A DNA stretch of 64,000 nt, taken from contig JAIXWD010000016.1 of NCBI GenBank assembly GCA_027482225.1, forward strand, positions 330,050-394,049, in the 5' to 3' direction. A model generated the notes under the pieces. That model did not search any database, was not told the origin of the DNA, and was given only the letters and a program-made list of their open reading frames with translations. The stretch's first letter is position 1, and each line of letters begins with the position of its first letter. The position numbers and the translations under genes were made by a program. Below, in pieces: positions 9,250-19,800 of the stretch. The stretch comes from Bacteroidota bacterium (GTDB lineage Bacteria > Bacteroidota > Bacteroidia > UKL13-3).

Positions 9250-10035
9250 TTATTCCCAAAGGTTTGTGTAAGTAGGGTTCAACAAAGGTAGTATTTCATA
9301 CCTACTTACGGATAATTCTATTGTACCTTGAGCGTATGAAGCCACTTCGTAAGGGTTAAAAAGCCAAGTAGCACCATCATCGGTTAGTACAAAATTGTCG
9401 CTTAAATGAAATTTATTATCCTTAAACCAATATCCAGCATCATCTAAATTTGCTTTAATGGATAATTCATTGGCTGCTCTAAAATCTTTTTCAGCAATAC
9501 TTAATAACTTTTTAAGGTTACTATCAGAGAATAGTTTTTGAAGCGTGAGTATTTCGTTTTTGGGTTTATAAAAATTACTGTAAATGTTAGAATACATACC
9601 ATGTGCACCACCTGTGTAATCGTCCATTTCAACACTTAAACTAACTACATTATTGCTTTGAAAAGGCACACTTATATTGGTTTGACTATACCAACTTTGT
9701 TCACTCTCTTTGAACTCTTTTTTAAATTTTTCATACTCGGCCATAAAAGTATATTGTGTTTGTTCCAAGTTGGTGTTTTTATTTACGCCAAATATGGTTA
9801 GTACAATAGAATTTAAACTATCAGCAATAGGTTGAGGTGATTTGAATAAAGGATAAGTGTATGATATATGTGCACAATCGGGCGAATCGATGTTGCAGTT
9901 TTGATAAACACGTTGCAAAGATTGCATTTCATAAATTAAAGTGTCTGTATATTGGGTAGATGATCTTTGGCAAGACAAAAATGGGAAATAAATGGAAATG
10001 GCTATTACGATTATTGACAAGTATCCAATTTTCAT
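9250..10035 (-). CDS. DUF3298 (RsiV-like) lipoprotein
   Basis: The 261-residue product begins with a lipoprotein signal whose lipobox FLSC puts the lipidated cysteine near residue 22. The C-terminal half has the DUF3298 pattern: a YTGGAHGMYSN segment, an LQKLFSD segment and an F.L...GA.WLFNPYEVA..A.G segment. In Bacillus RsiV this domain belongs to an anti-sigma factor that senses lysozyme. Here there is no transmembrane anti-sigma part and no sigma factor nearby, so it is probably a stand-alone cell-envelope lipoprotein. Its function is unknown. It is a single gene, divergent from the PhoX-like gene. Confidence 0.75.
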   Translation of the reverse strand: MKIGYLSIIVIAISIYFPFLSCQRSSTQYTDTLIYEMQSLQRVYQNCNIDSPDCAHISYTYPLFKSPQPIADSLNSIVLTIFGVNKNTNLEQTQYTFMAEYEKFKKEFKESEQSWYSQTNISVPFQSNNVVSLSVEMDDYTGGAHGMYSNIYSNFYKPKNEILTLQKLFSDSNLKKLLSIAEKDFRAANELSIKANLDDAGYWFKDNKFHLSDNFVLTDDGATWLFNPYEVASYAQGTIELSVSRYEILPLLNPTYTNLWE

Positions 10036-10199
10036 GACATTTAAATTAGTTGCGGTAAATCTAGGAAATCAAATATATGTTTCTATGCGATTTTAAATTG
10101 AGATATATTTTAGTTAATAATTGAATGATGATTTATTAATTCAGGAAAAACAAAATCATAATATCAGATGGGTTAGTTTGTGGCATCAAAAAAAACAAA

Positions 10200-12083
10200 A
10201 TGAAAAAAAAATTACTATCTGCCATATTTCTTGCTTCATCTGTAGCAACAATGGCACAAATTCCTTTTCCTGTAAAAATTGATACTTCATGGAGTGCCAA
10301 AACTATTTGGATGCCGAAGTCACCATTAAAACAACAAGTTATTTTTGTTGGTGGAGTTGATACGGTCCAAACTACCGCAACTTATGGCAATGCAGCTGGT
10401 TCAACAGTGGCCAAGCAGTGGCACGATTTTATCGGATTCACTCCCGAAACTGATCCTGCTAAAATTGCAACAGGTGACCTAGGTTGGGTGATTGTTAACC
10501 ATGAAATGGTAGAGAAGAACGATAAAGTTGGTGATGGAGGAGGTATGACAACCTTTAAATTACGTAGAGTAACTGGAAATGTGATGGAAATTGTTCCTCA
10601 GACATTGACAGATGGTCGCTCTGGTAAGTTTTTTAATGTTGATTTTGTTAACACTGTTGGTGAAACAGGCATGAATTGTGGTGGAATATCTGCGGATAAT
10701 GGTCGTATCTGGACTGCTGAAGAGTGGATGCAAAATAGTAATACGCAGATTGCAGGTGGTGTTCGTGATACATCTGATTTTGTTATAGGAACTACAACTC
10801 CTGCAGGTTTTCCTGGTTTTAATGGCAAAACTTTAAAAAAATACCAGAATTTAAATTGGATGGTAGAAATTGATACTAAAACAGGTAAGGCTATCAGAAA
10901 GCAATACAATTGGGGACGTGCGGGTTATGAAGGAGGTGTTTTAATGAATGATAACAAAACTGTTTATTTGTTTGAAGATGGAACTCCTGGCTTGTTGATT
11001 AAGTTTGTTGCTAATACAGCAGGCGATTTTACCTCTGGCCAATTATTTGCACATAAAGCTGATGCCGCTGATAAGTGGATACCAATTGAGAACAATTTAG
11101 ATACATTAGTGAACTTAAGAACAGTAGCATTTAAGCGTGGTGCAACCATGTATACCCGTTTAGAGTGGGGAGCTGTAAATAAAACTAATGGTAAGATTTA
11201 TATCACTGAAACTGGTAATGATAACCCGGGTTCAGCCTTTAAATCAGGTTTAGGTGCAACTGGAACGATTGCTAATCATTTGATTGTAGCTTACAAGAAT
11301 AGATACCAGATTGTTAATGGTACTTCATTCCCTGGCACTGATGCTGCGGCTAGTGATTCAGTTCGCAATGGTGCTTTTAAAGATTACTATGGTAGAGTTT
11401 TGGAGCTTGATCCAACTACAGGTGTAGTTCGTACTTTTTTCGAAGGCGGTCCTTATCATACTGCATCAGCATCTCAAGGTGTAAATAGTTATCCAAATGT
11501 TCATTTTTCAAATCCTGACGGATTAAATTTCGCTTACATAAAAGGTAAAACTTACATGATTATGCAAGAGGATTTAAATGGTCGTACTTGGAATAGAATG
11601 CCTGCAGAATACCAAGCTGGTGCTCAAACTATTTGTGAGTCTTATTTATTGGATATGGATATTGCTAACCCTACCTACAGCGATTTGATGCGCATTACTG
11701 CTTGCTCACCAGGTGCAGAAATTACTGGAGGTATTGCAATTGATAGTAGAACAATGTTATTCAACGTACAACATCCTGATGGTGCAAATACTTTCCCTTA
11801 CAACAACTCTTTAACATATGCAATCAGTGGTTGGGATGGTATAACAACTGCGGTTGAGGAATACTTCAAATCTAAAAATAATTCATTATTCACTGCTTAT
11901 CCTAATCCGGTTGCAAATGAATTAACACTTAATAAAGTGAGTGATATTGCAATATATGATATGACAGGAAAGCGTGTTAAGGTATATCGTGATGTTCAGG
12001 TAGTTAATGTAACTGACTTAACACCTGGAGCCTACTTAATCATGAATGCAGAAGGTGAAAGAGTTAAAATTATCGTTGAGTAG
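10200..12083 (+). CDS. secreted PhoX-like (DUF839) protein with T9SS sorting domain
   Basis: The 627-residue protein has a signal peptide (1-19, ending TMAQ), a DUF839/PhoX-type beta-propeller body and a C-terminal T9SS type A sorting domain (about 557-627, beginning TAYPNPVANE). PhoX enzymes are Ca/Fe-dependent phosphatases; body segments such as MNCGGISADNGRIWTAEEW, GYEGGVLM, VYLFEDGTPG and ITETGNDNPGS fit the family. I cannot confirm every metal ligand by eye, so phosphatase activity is an inference. The sorting domain says it crosses the outer membrane and is either released or attached to the surface. It starts a same-strand run with the di-haem peroxidase and the haem/copper protein, although a hairpin at 12115-12150 may cut the transcript. 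Confidence 0.8.
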   Translation: MKKKLLSAIFLASSVATMAQIPFPVKIDTSWSAKTIWMPKSPLKQQVIFVGGVDTVQTTATYGNAAGSTVAKQWHDFIGFTPETDPAKIATGDLGWVIVNHEMVEKNDKVGDGGGMTTFKLRRVTGNVMEIVPQTLTDGRSGKFFNVDFVNTVGETGMNCGGISADNGRIWTAEEWMQNSNTQIAGGVRDTSDFVIGTTTPAGFPGFNGKTLKKYQNLNWMVEIDTKTGKAIRKQYNWGRAGYEGGVLMNDNKTVYLFEDGTPGLLIKFVANTAGDFTSGQLFAHKADAADKWIPIENNLDTLVNLRTVAFKRGATMYTRLEWGAVNKTNGKIYITETGNDNPGSAFKSGLGATGTIANHLIVAYKNRYQIVNGTSFPGTDAAASDSVRNGAFKDYYGRVLELDPTTGVVRTFFEGGPYHTASASQGVNSYPNVHFSNPDGLNFAYIKGKTYMIMQEDLNGRTWNRMPAEYQAGAQTICESYLLDMDIANPTYSDLMRITACSPGAEITGGIAIDSRTMLFNVQHPDGANTFPYNNSLTYAISGWDGITTAVEEYFKSKNNSLFTAYPNPVANELTLNKVSDIAIYDMTGKRVKVYRDVQVVNVTDLTPGAYLIMNAEGERVKIIVE

Positions 12084-12114
12084 TAAATAAAAACATTTAA
12101 ATAATAATGTAGTA

Positions 12115-12150
12115 GCGCCTATGGTTAAATTAGCCATAGGCGTTATTTTA
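12115..12150 (+). terminator. hairpin between the PhoX-like and di-haem peroxidase genes
   Basis: CGCCTATGG and CCATAGGCG form a 9-bp stem with a 9-base loop, followed by GTTATTTTAT. The T run is interrupted, so this may be a partial terminator that lowers readthrough into the next gene only 14 bases on. Confidence 0.6.
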
Positions 12151-12163
12151 TAAATAGATTGTG

Positions 12164-14089
12164 ATGCGTAAATACCCAGTTCATTCCGTTTTGTTTAGTA
12201 TTGTCATTGTGTTAGCATTATTCTCTTTCACACAATCAATCAAATCTGATAAAGAAGTTTTTGATACATATAAATCTAATTTTGAAAAACTAAAAATTGA
12301 AGCAAGTCAATTTTCAAGTCGTGTAAATTCGATTAAACCAACCTCTGACAATAAAAAAAGTATTGTTAATGAATACAATCAACTGAGGGATGCTTTTAAA
12401 GCGATAGAGTTTATTTGGGAGTATACAGACCCTATTTATGTAAAGGATTACATAAATGGTGCTCCATTGCCTAAGTTAGATAAGTCTGCTCCTGGTATAT
12501 TAATTTTACAACCACGAGGTTTGCAAGTTATTGATGAGTTACTTTTCGAGGAAGATTGGAATATTGAAAACATTAGCGAACAAGCAAAGCTGTTGTATAA
12601 GGCCATAAACGACTATAATTTTCCTGCTAAAATTAATGACAGGATAGTTTTTGAAGCTTTAAGAGTAGAACTCATCAGATCTTTCAATCTTGGTTTAACA
12701 GGGTTTGATGTGCCTGCATCTGAAAGAACAATGGCAGATGCAATTGTTATTTTCACACAACTTAATAAAACCATAGAATGTTACAAATCAAGAATTGAAA
12801 ATGTAGATCCCAATTTATATAAGAATATAGCATTTAAGTTTAATCTTGGTTTAAAGCAGCTGAACTCAAATATTTCTTTTGAAGGTTTCGACCGTTTGAA
12901 TTTTTTGAAAGAAGTTGTAAATCCATTGTTTTCAGATTTATTAACAGCTCAGCATTTATTGGGTATTGAAACAATTTACGAAGCCACAACTGGAACTAAG
13001 TTTGCGCTTAATTTTGAGGCAACCAACTTGTTTTCTAATCATATTCTGAATGCAGACTATTATGTTAATTTGCCTCAAAATTTGTCATCATCAAAATTAG
13101 ACAATCTTGGTAAGCTATTGTTTTTTGATCCTATATTATCAGCTTCAAACGAACGTAGCTGTGCTAGTTGCCATAATCCATTAAAAGGTTTTACAGATGG
13201 TGAGTCTAAAAGTTTGGCTTTCGGTATGAAAGGTCGTATTGATAGAAATTCTCCTACATTAATAAACAGTGTTTATAGTGAGCGTTACTTTCACGATTTA
13301 AGGGCTGATGCTTTAGAGGATCAGATGGAACATGTGGTTGTAAGTGAGAAAGAGTTTAATACCAATATTATTGAGGTTGTTTCTAAACTCAATCAAAGTA
13401 AAGAGTATTTAACATTGTTTAAAGATATTTATCAAAATGAATCTTCACCAATAAATAAACATACGATTGCATTCGCAATTACTTCCTATGTTAAATCTCT
13501 TTCCGGTTACAACTCATTGTTTGACAAGTTTGTTAGAGGAGAATCAAATGAATTAAGTACTTCTGCTAAAAGAGGTTTCAATTTATTTATGGGAAAGGCC
13601 GCTTGTGGGACCTGTCATTTTGCTCCAAATTTTAATGGTACTGTTCCCCCACTATACAACGATAGTGAAAGTGAGGTATTAGGCGTACCTGAAAATCCAT
13701 ATAGTAAGACATTAGTTATTGATAATGATGAAGGACGTATTGCTGCCAAATTAAAGGAGGGCGCTCCTTTTTACCGCTATTCATTTAAAACACCTACGCT
13801 GCGTAATGTAGCTATAACTGCTCCTTTTATGCATAATGGTGCATACAAATCACTTCAGGATGTAATGGATTTTTACAATAAAGGTGGAGGGAGTGGAATA
13901 GGTATCAACGTCCCATATCAAACACTACCTACCGATCCCTTAAATTTAAATAAACAGGAAATGAAAGATATCATTTCATTCATGGAATCTTTAACAGATA
14001 CATCAGGTTTAACTAGTGTTCCCATGTCATTGCCCAAGTTCGATAACAGAATTGAATGGAATAATAGAAAAATAGGAGGTATATACTAA
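12164..14089 (+). CDS. imelysin-like domain fused to MauG/CcpA-type di-haem peroxidase
   Basis: The 641-residue exported protein (signal or anchor at about 6-25) has two parts. Residues about 30-290 form an all-helical region whose GAPLPKL and QPRGLQVIDELLFEE segments resemble the imelysin/M75 fold. Residues about 300-641 form a bacterial di-haem cytochrome c peroxidase with haem sites CASCH at 333-337 and CGTCH at 481-485, plus the usual FKTPTLRN and PFMHNG segments. Such enzymes either reduce peroxide or, as in MauG and MbnH, oxidise a partner protein. A GTG three bases earlier is an alternative start. Its stop overlaps the start of the next gene (TAATG), so the two are translationally coupled. 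The imelysin label is my reading of pattern and is less sure than the peroxidase. Confidence 0.85.
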   Translation: MRKYPVHSVLFSIVIVLALFSFTQSIKSDKEVFDTYKSNFEKLKIEASQFSSRVNSIKPTSDNKKSIVNEYNQLRDAFKAIEFIWEYTDPIYVKDYINGAPLPKLDKSAPGILILQPRGLQVIDELLFEEDWNIENISEQAKLLYKAINDYNFPAKINDRIVFEALRVELIRSFNLGLTGFDVPASERTMADAIVIFTQLNKTIECYKSRIENVDPNLYKNIAFKFNLGLKQLNSNISFEGFDRLNFLKEVVNPLFSDLLTAQHLLGIETIYEATTGTKFALNFEATNLFSNHILNADYYVNLPQNLSSSKLDNLGKLLFFDPILSASNERSCASCHNPLKGFTDGESKSLAFGMKGRIDRNSPTLINSVYSERYFHDLRADALEDQMEHVVVSEKEFNTNIIEVVSKLNQSKEYLTLFKDIYQNESSPINKHTIAFAITSYVKSLSGYNSLFDKFVRGESNELSTSAKRGFNLFMGKAACGTCHFAPNFNGTVPPLYNDSESEVLGVPENPYSKTLVIDNDEGRIAAKLKEGAPFYRYSFKTPTLRNVAITAPFMHNGAYKSLQDVMDFYNKGGGSGIGINVPYQTLPTDPLNLNKQEMKDIISFMESLTDTSGLTSVPMSLPKFDNRIEWNNRKIGGIY

Positions 14090-15420
14090 TGAGATTAAAT
14101 TTCGGGATAATTATATTCTTGTTGTTTTATTCGAAAGAAAACCTCACCGCCCAGGATATAACATATTACGGATTAATTCAATCAATAATACATAATAAGT
14201 GTGTTAATTGTCATAAAGTAAATGGATATGCTCCATTCGATTTGTCTGATTACGAAGATGTTAAGCAACGTGCTAGTTTTATAAAACATGTAGTTCAGAA
14301 TCGTATTATGCCGCCATGGAAAGCAAATCATAACTATCTTGATTTCGCAGATAATAAATCGTTAAATGAACATGAAATAGCACTCATTGTGAATTGGGTC
14401 AATGGTGGTTGTGTTAAAGGTAAGGAGGATAAGAGTTTAGTTAAAAGCGAAAGGTTGACACACATTGATAAACCCAATCTGGTTTTAACAATGTTAGATA
14501 CTTTTAATGTTCCAGGTAACAATAAGAATACGTATATCTGCTATAAAATTCCTTTCGAAATAGATCATGATACCTTCGTTAAAGCTATTGAGTTTTTTGC
14601 GGGAAACAAATCTGTTGTTCATCATGCTAGTTACCAAGTTTTAGAGGTGGCTGATGATGCTGATATTTTTAAAGGACCATACTATTTTATGTATGATTCA
14701 GATACACTAAATCGTGTGAAAGATGATCATGATTATAAGTATTTAAATCTAATAGGCAAGGATGGAGAATTACCTGTAGAATTATATCATAATGGTTGGC
14801 TGCCCGGAACATCTCTTCAAAAATATCCTTCGGACATCGGATTTCGACTGCCCAAAAGGGGGGTATTGTTAATTCGTAATTTCCATTATTCACCAACTCC
14901 TATTGCACAAAAAGATTTATCTGGATTTAATATTTATTACAGTGAAAATGTACCGTCAAGAAAGATTGGTTTTGCAGCGTTTAAGCCAAAAAATCCAATA
15001 CCGAATGGTAAGTGGTTTATTGGAGCAGGAGACAGCAATTTCAAATCAGTTATCAATGTTAGATTTCATAATGATGTTTCTCTGCTCAATATTAATCCCC
15101 ATATGCATCGATTAGGTAGGTATTTTAAGTCCTATGCAGTAACTCCTACACAAGATACTATTAAACTGATAGAAATATTAAATTGGGATGCAAATTGGCA
15201 AGAGTTTTATCGATTTAAGCACATGGTTAAAATTCCTGCAGGTTCAATATTGCATGCTGAGGCTGTTTATGATAATTCAATGAACAACCCTGAAAACCCA
15301 AACTATCCGCCTAAGGATATTTTATTTGAGTGGGGGATGAGTGACGACAGTGAAATGATGCGACTTGTGTTATTGTATTTGCCTTATCAAATCGGAGATG
15401 AAAAGATAAGTTTGGAATAG
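14089..15420 (+). CDS. cytochrome c domain fused to a PHM-like copper type II monooxygenase fold
   Basis: The 443-residue exported protein (signal about 1-21) starts with a small cytochrome c-type domain holding CVNCH at 38-42 and the MPPW segment typical of this fusion. The rest matches the copper type II, ascorbate-dependent monooxygenase (PHM/DBM) fold: a His-His pair at 178-179 (VVHHASY), the His-x-His pair at 338 and 340 (NPHMHRLG) and a Met near 423-424 (DSEMMRL). This order equals the CuH pair, CuM pair and CuM methionine of peptidylglycine hydroxylase. It suggests a secreted copper oxygenase wired to a haem, but the substrate is unknown. It is coupled by a 1-base overlap to the di-haem peroxidase. 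Confidence 0.8.
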   Translation: MRLNFGIIIFLLFYSKENLTAQDITYYGLIQSIIHNKCVNCHKVNGYAPFDLSDYEDVKQRASFIKHVVQNRIMPPWKANHNYLDFADNKSLNEHEIALIVNWVNGGCVKGKEDKSLVKSERLTHIDKPNLVLTMLDTFNVPGNNKNTYICYKIPFEIDHDTFVKAIEFFAGNKSVVHHASYQVLEVADDADIFKGPYYFMYDSDTLNRVKDDHDYKYLNLIGKDGELPVELYHNGWLPGTSLQKYPSDIGFRLPKRGVLLIRNFHYSPTPIAQKDLSGFNIYYSENVPSRKIGFAAFKPKNPIPNGKWFIGAGDSNFKSVINVRFHNDVSLLNINPHMHRLGRYFKSYAVTPTQDTIKLIEILNWDANWQEFYRFKHMVKIPAGSILHAEAVYDNSMNNPENPNYPPKDILFEWGMSDDSEMMRLVLLYLPYQIGDEKISLE

Positions 15421-15468
15421 CACAATGTTTTTAAACTTGAATACTAATTCATCAGTTATAGAAATATT

Positions 15469-15506
15469 AAACAAAAAAGCTTCTTAAAAGTAGCTTTTTT
15501 TGTTTA
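15469..15506. terminator. bidirectional terminator
   Basis: AAACAAAAAAGCT and AGCTTTTTTTGTTT pair around a short loop between convergent genes (haem/copper protein + and agmatinase-family -). Confidence 0.75.
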
Positions 15507-15519
15507 ATATCAGTTAGTA

Positions 15520-16572
15520 TTATTTTTTAAAATTAGATACCAAACACATGTTACTTACCTTGTATAATAAACGAGCGCCTACATTAGCATCCCATTCATC
15601 TTTACCTGGAGCAACTTCGTTAATATCGAATGCGATGATTTGCTTTTTAGCTTCAACCATTTTTTTAATTAAGTAAACAACTTGTTCAAACTCAAAACCA
15701 CCTGGAACCGGAGTACCAGTATTCGGACAAAGTTTTGGATCTAACCCATCAATATCAATACTTAAATATACTTTTTTAGGCAAAGAGCCTATAATGTCAT
15801 CACATATTTTACTCCACGATTTGCCTTCGTATTGTTGTGTTTTGATGTCACTATCAAAAAAAGTTTCTACACGTTTTGATGAGTCAATAAGATTTTTTTC
15901 ATCCTGACAATAATCTCTGATACCCACTTGCACCAACTTACTTACCTGTTCAATTTTTAACGCATTAAACATAATAGAAGCGTGCGAAAATTCAAACCCT
16001 TCGTATGCATCACGTAAATCGGCATGGGCATCAATTTGTAAAATACCATAGGTTTCGTTTTTCTCTGCCAAAGCTTGCATCAAACCAAGTGGAGTACTGT
16101 GGTCTCCACCTAAAAGCGCAACAATTTTGCCTTTATCCATTTGTTTTAAGGCTTCTTTTTTAACCCATTTGTTTAGGCCTTTACATGCCTCGTCCACCTC
16201 GTTTTTAATGGCTTTCATGGTTGCATTTTTCTCGGCAGATTTACCTTCAGCATACATGTCAATATACTTCTCTGCCTTTTTACGCAACTTATTACTGGTT
16301 GATTTAATCTTTTTGCTCACCGGTTGCATAGCTATACCGAGCTTCCAAGCATCTTCAATAAATGGGTCGTATAAATCTACTTGGTATGATGCGTCATATA
16401 CCGCAGCAGGTCCATCAGCAGTGCCTGCACTGTATGATACAGTAACCTCCCATGGAACAGGAATAATTACTAATGATGCATCAGCTGGTTCAAAAGGTAA
16501 ACCAAAAATATTGTTATCGGCACTCCCAATATCGTTTGGGTTAAATTGTGCTATTTTGTTTTCTTTACTCAT
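15520..16572 (-). CDS. agmatinase/arginase-family ureohydrolase
   Basis: The 350-residue enzyme has the binuclear manganese signature of ureohydrolases: GGDHS near residue 157, DAHAD near 183, and SIDIDGLDP near 273, followed by GGFEF and FDINEVAP. It hydrolyses a guanidino substrate (agmatine, arginine, guanidinobutyrate or formiminoglutamate); these are not separable by eye. An insert of charged helical sequence lies at about residues 88-140 (KKIKSTSNKLRKKAEK region), as in the Bacteroidota subgroup called agmatinase family. It is a single gene, convergent with the redox cluster. Confidence 0.85.
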   Translation of the reverse strand: MSKENKIAQFNPNDIGSADNNIFGLPFEPADASLVIIPVPWEVTVSYSAGTADGPAAVYDASYQVDLYDPFIEDAWKLGIAMQPVSKKIKSTSNKLRKKAEKYIDMYAEGKSAEKNATMKAIKNEVDEACKGLNKWVKKEALKQMDKGKIVALLGGDHSTPLGLMQALAEKNETYGILQIDAHADLRDAYEGFEFSHASIMFNALKIEQVSKLVQVGIRDYCQDEKNLIDSSKRVETFFDSDIKTQQYEGKSWSKICDDIIGSLPKKVYLSIDIDGLDPKLCPNTGTPVPGGFEFEQVVYLIKKMVEAKKQIIAFDINEVAPGKDEWDANVGARLLYKVSNMCLVSNFKK

Positions 16573-16641
16573 TACTAATGGAGAAAATAAGGCTATAACT
16601 TTTATTCAATGTTAAGTTTTAAGAAATTTAATCAAATAGAA

Positions 16642-16749
16642 TTACTTATTTTTTTTTCGTTTTTCAAACTCTAGTTTGAAAATTACCCAAGCAATTCCAC
16701 CGATTAGTAGCAACAGTACTATGGCAAACATGATATTGTGCATTAACAT
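16642..16749 (-). CDS. 35-residue single-pass membrane peptide
   Basis: A minus-strand ATG at 16749 reads 35 codons to a TAA at 16642-16644. The peptide has a short N-terminus, one hydrophobic helix of about 17 residues (FAIVLLLLIGGIAWVIF) and a strongly basic C-terminus (KLEFEKRKKNK), the usual pattern of a small bacterial membrane protein with a cytoplasmic positive tail. It sits alone between the agmatinase-family gene and purL. No family is recognised and translation is unproven. Confidence 0.45.
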   Translation of the reverse strand: MLMHNIMFAIVLLLLIGGIAWVIFKLEFEKRKKNK

Positions 16750-16848
16750 GACACAAAGTAAGTTAAATTATATGTCTAATAATAGAATGTTTATACATAT
16801 TGAGTTAAAAAAGATTCGGCAAGCTTAATCCGAACATTTCTTCATCAA

Positions 16849-19800
16849 TTATTTTTTATTCTCAATCCACAATCTTGCATTTACAAATGCTTCAATCCAA
16901 GGAGATACTTCATCGTTACGCTCAGGATAATGTGCCCAATTCCAAGGGAAAGTGCTGCGCTCAATGTGTGGCATCATTACTAAATGTCTGCCTGTTTTAT
17001 CACACATCATGGCCGTGTTAAAGTCAGAACCATTAGGGTTTGAAGGGTAACTTTCGTAACCATATTTAGCTACAATATTGTATTGCTCTTCTGCATAAGG
17101 CAAGTTAAATTTACCTTCACCATGCGATACCCAAACACCTAAAGTTGCACCTTCTAATGTAGAAAGCATCACCGAATTGTTTTTCTGAACTTTTATTGAG
17201 GTAAAAATACTCTCGTGTTTTTGCGAAACGTTGTGGTGCATTTTACCATGAATTTCATGCTCTGGATTAATCAATTCTAATTCCATTAACAATTGGCAAC
17301 CATTGCAAATACCAACTGATAAAGTATCTTCACGCTTAAAGAAATTCTTTAATGCGGTATTGGCTTTTTCGTTGTATAAAAATGCACCAGCCCAACCTTT
17401 AGCCGAACCTAATACATCCGAGTTAGAGAATCCACCAACAGCTCCAATAAACTGAATATCTTCCAAGGTTTCTCTTCCCGAAATTAAATCCGTCATGTGT
17501 ACGTCTTTTACATCAAAACCTGCTAGGTACATAGCGTTAGCCATTTCACGTTCTGAGTTGCTTCCTTTTTCGCGAATAATAGCTGCTTTAGGGCGAGGTT
17601 TGGTTGCATCAACCGTTGGTTTATTACCTGTAAAATGTGCAGGGAAAGTAAATTGTAAAGGTTGATTTTTATAGTTATCGAAACGTGCTTTTGCTTGTCC
17701 GTTTTTAGTTTGCCTTGAATCTAATAAGAATGATGTTTTATACCAAGTATCGCGTGTTGCAGTTACATCAAAAGTAAATTCATTGGCATTGTTTTTAATG
17801 GTTACGGTGTTGCCATCAACCACATTTCCGATATTAAATACCTCAATTCCGTTTCTAGTAAATTCTAATTCAACACTTGCATCGGCTTGGAATACCACCG
17901 CAATGTTTTCGTTGAATAACGCTTTTACGGTATCGTTTTCTTTTAACGCAGATAAATCAAAGTTTGCAGCAAGGTTTACATCCGCAAAACACATTTCTAA
18001 CATGGTGGTAATTAAACCACCACTTCCCACATCATGTCCGGATTTAATTTTACCTGCTTTAATTAACTCTTGTAACGTATTAAATGCATTTTTAAAGTAT
18101 GCTGCATTTTTTATGGTTGGAACCTCTGTACCTATTTTGTTTAAAATTTGTGCAAATGATGAACCACCTAACTTAAACGTATCTTGAGATAAGTTGATGT
18201 AGTAAATGTTACCTCCATTACGTTTTAAAACAGGCTCTACAACATGGTTAATGTTTGAGCAATTTCCCGCAGCAGAAATGATCACTGTACCCGGAGCAAT
18301 TACTTCATCGTTCGGGTATTTTTGCTTCATCGATAAGGAATCTTTTCCGGTTGGAATATTGATGCCTAACTCGATGGCAAAATCAGAACAACTTTTTACC
18401 GCTTCATACAAACGAGCGTCTTCGCCTTCGTTTTTGCAAGGCCACATCCAGTTTGCCGATAATGAAACTGAACGTAAACCATCTTTTAACGAAGCCCAAA
18501 CAATGTTTGATAACGACTCTGCAATTGCAGTACGAGAAGCAGCAACTGGATCAATCAAGGCCGAAATAGGCGAATGACCAATGGTGGTTGCAATGCCTTC
18601 TTTACCTTTAAAATCTAAAGCCATTACGCCAACATTGTTTAAAGGTAATTGCAAAGGACCAGCACATTGTTGTTTAGCTACACGTCCACCCACACAACGA
18701 TCTACCTTATTGGTTAACCAATCTTTACAAGCTACAGCTTCTAACTGCAAAACTTGGTTTAAATAGTTTGGTATTTGTTGGGTTGAGTATGATAAATCAG
18801 CATAATTTGCTTTAACTGTTTTATCCGTCATGATGGTTTTAGGCGAGCTACCAAAGAAATCTTCTAAGGCATAATCCATAGGTTTTTCGCCTGTAGTTTT
18901 TGATTGGAAAGTGAAACGATGGTCGTTGGTTACATCGCCCACAGCATACATTGGCGAACGTTCACGATCTGCAATACGTTGTAAAGTTTCTATATCTTTT
19001 TCGCCAATCACCAAACCCATTCGTTCTTGTGATTCGTTACCAATAATTTCTTTGGCTGATAAAGTTGGATCGCCCAAAGGTAATTTATCCAAATCAATCA
19101 AACCACCTGTGGCTTCTACTAATTCCGATAAACAGTTTAAGTGTCCACCTGCACCATGGTCGTGAATAGAAACAATGGGGTTGTTATCGCTTTCAACCAA
19201 ACCTCTAATGGCATTGGCTGCGCGTTTTTGCATTTCGGGGTTTGAACGTTGAATAGCATTTAACTCAATTCCCGAACCAAATGCTCCAGTATCGGCTGAT
19301 GAAACCGCAGCTCCACCCATACCAATGCGGTAGTTTTCGCCACCTAAAATTACAATTTTATCACCAGCTTTTGGCGTTTGTTTAATGGCTTGATTTAACT
19401 TGCCATAACCAATACCGCCAGCTTGCATAATTACTTTATCGTAACCTATTTTACGGTTGTTTTCCTCATGCTCAAACGTAAGCACTGAGCCTGTAATTAA
19501 AGGTTGACCAAATTTATTTCCGAAATCAGAAGCACCGTTTGATGCTTTGATTAAAATATCCATTGGTGTTTGGTATAACCAAGAGCGCTCGGCCATGCCA
19601 TTTTCCCAGGGTCTTCCATTCTCTAAACGAGAATATGATGTCATGTAAACCGCAGTACCAGCTAGTGGCAACGAACCTTGTCCACCTGCTAAACGGTCGC
19701 GAATTTCGCCTCCCGAACCGGTTGCGGCTCCGTTAAAAGGTTCAACTGTGGTAGGGAAATTATGCGTTTCGGCTTTTAATGATAGTACAGAATCAAATTC

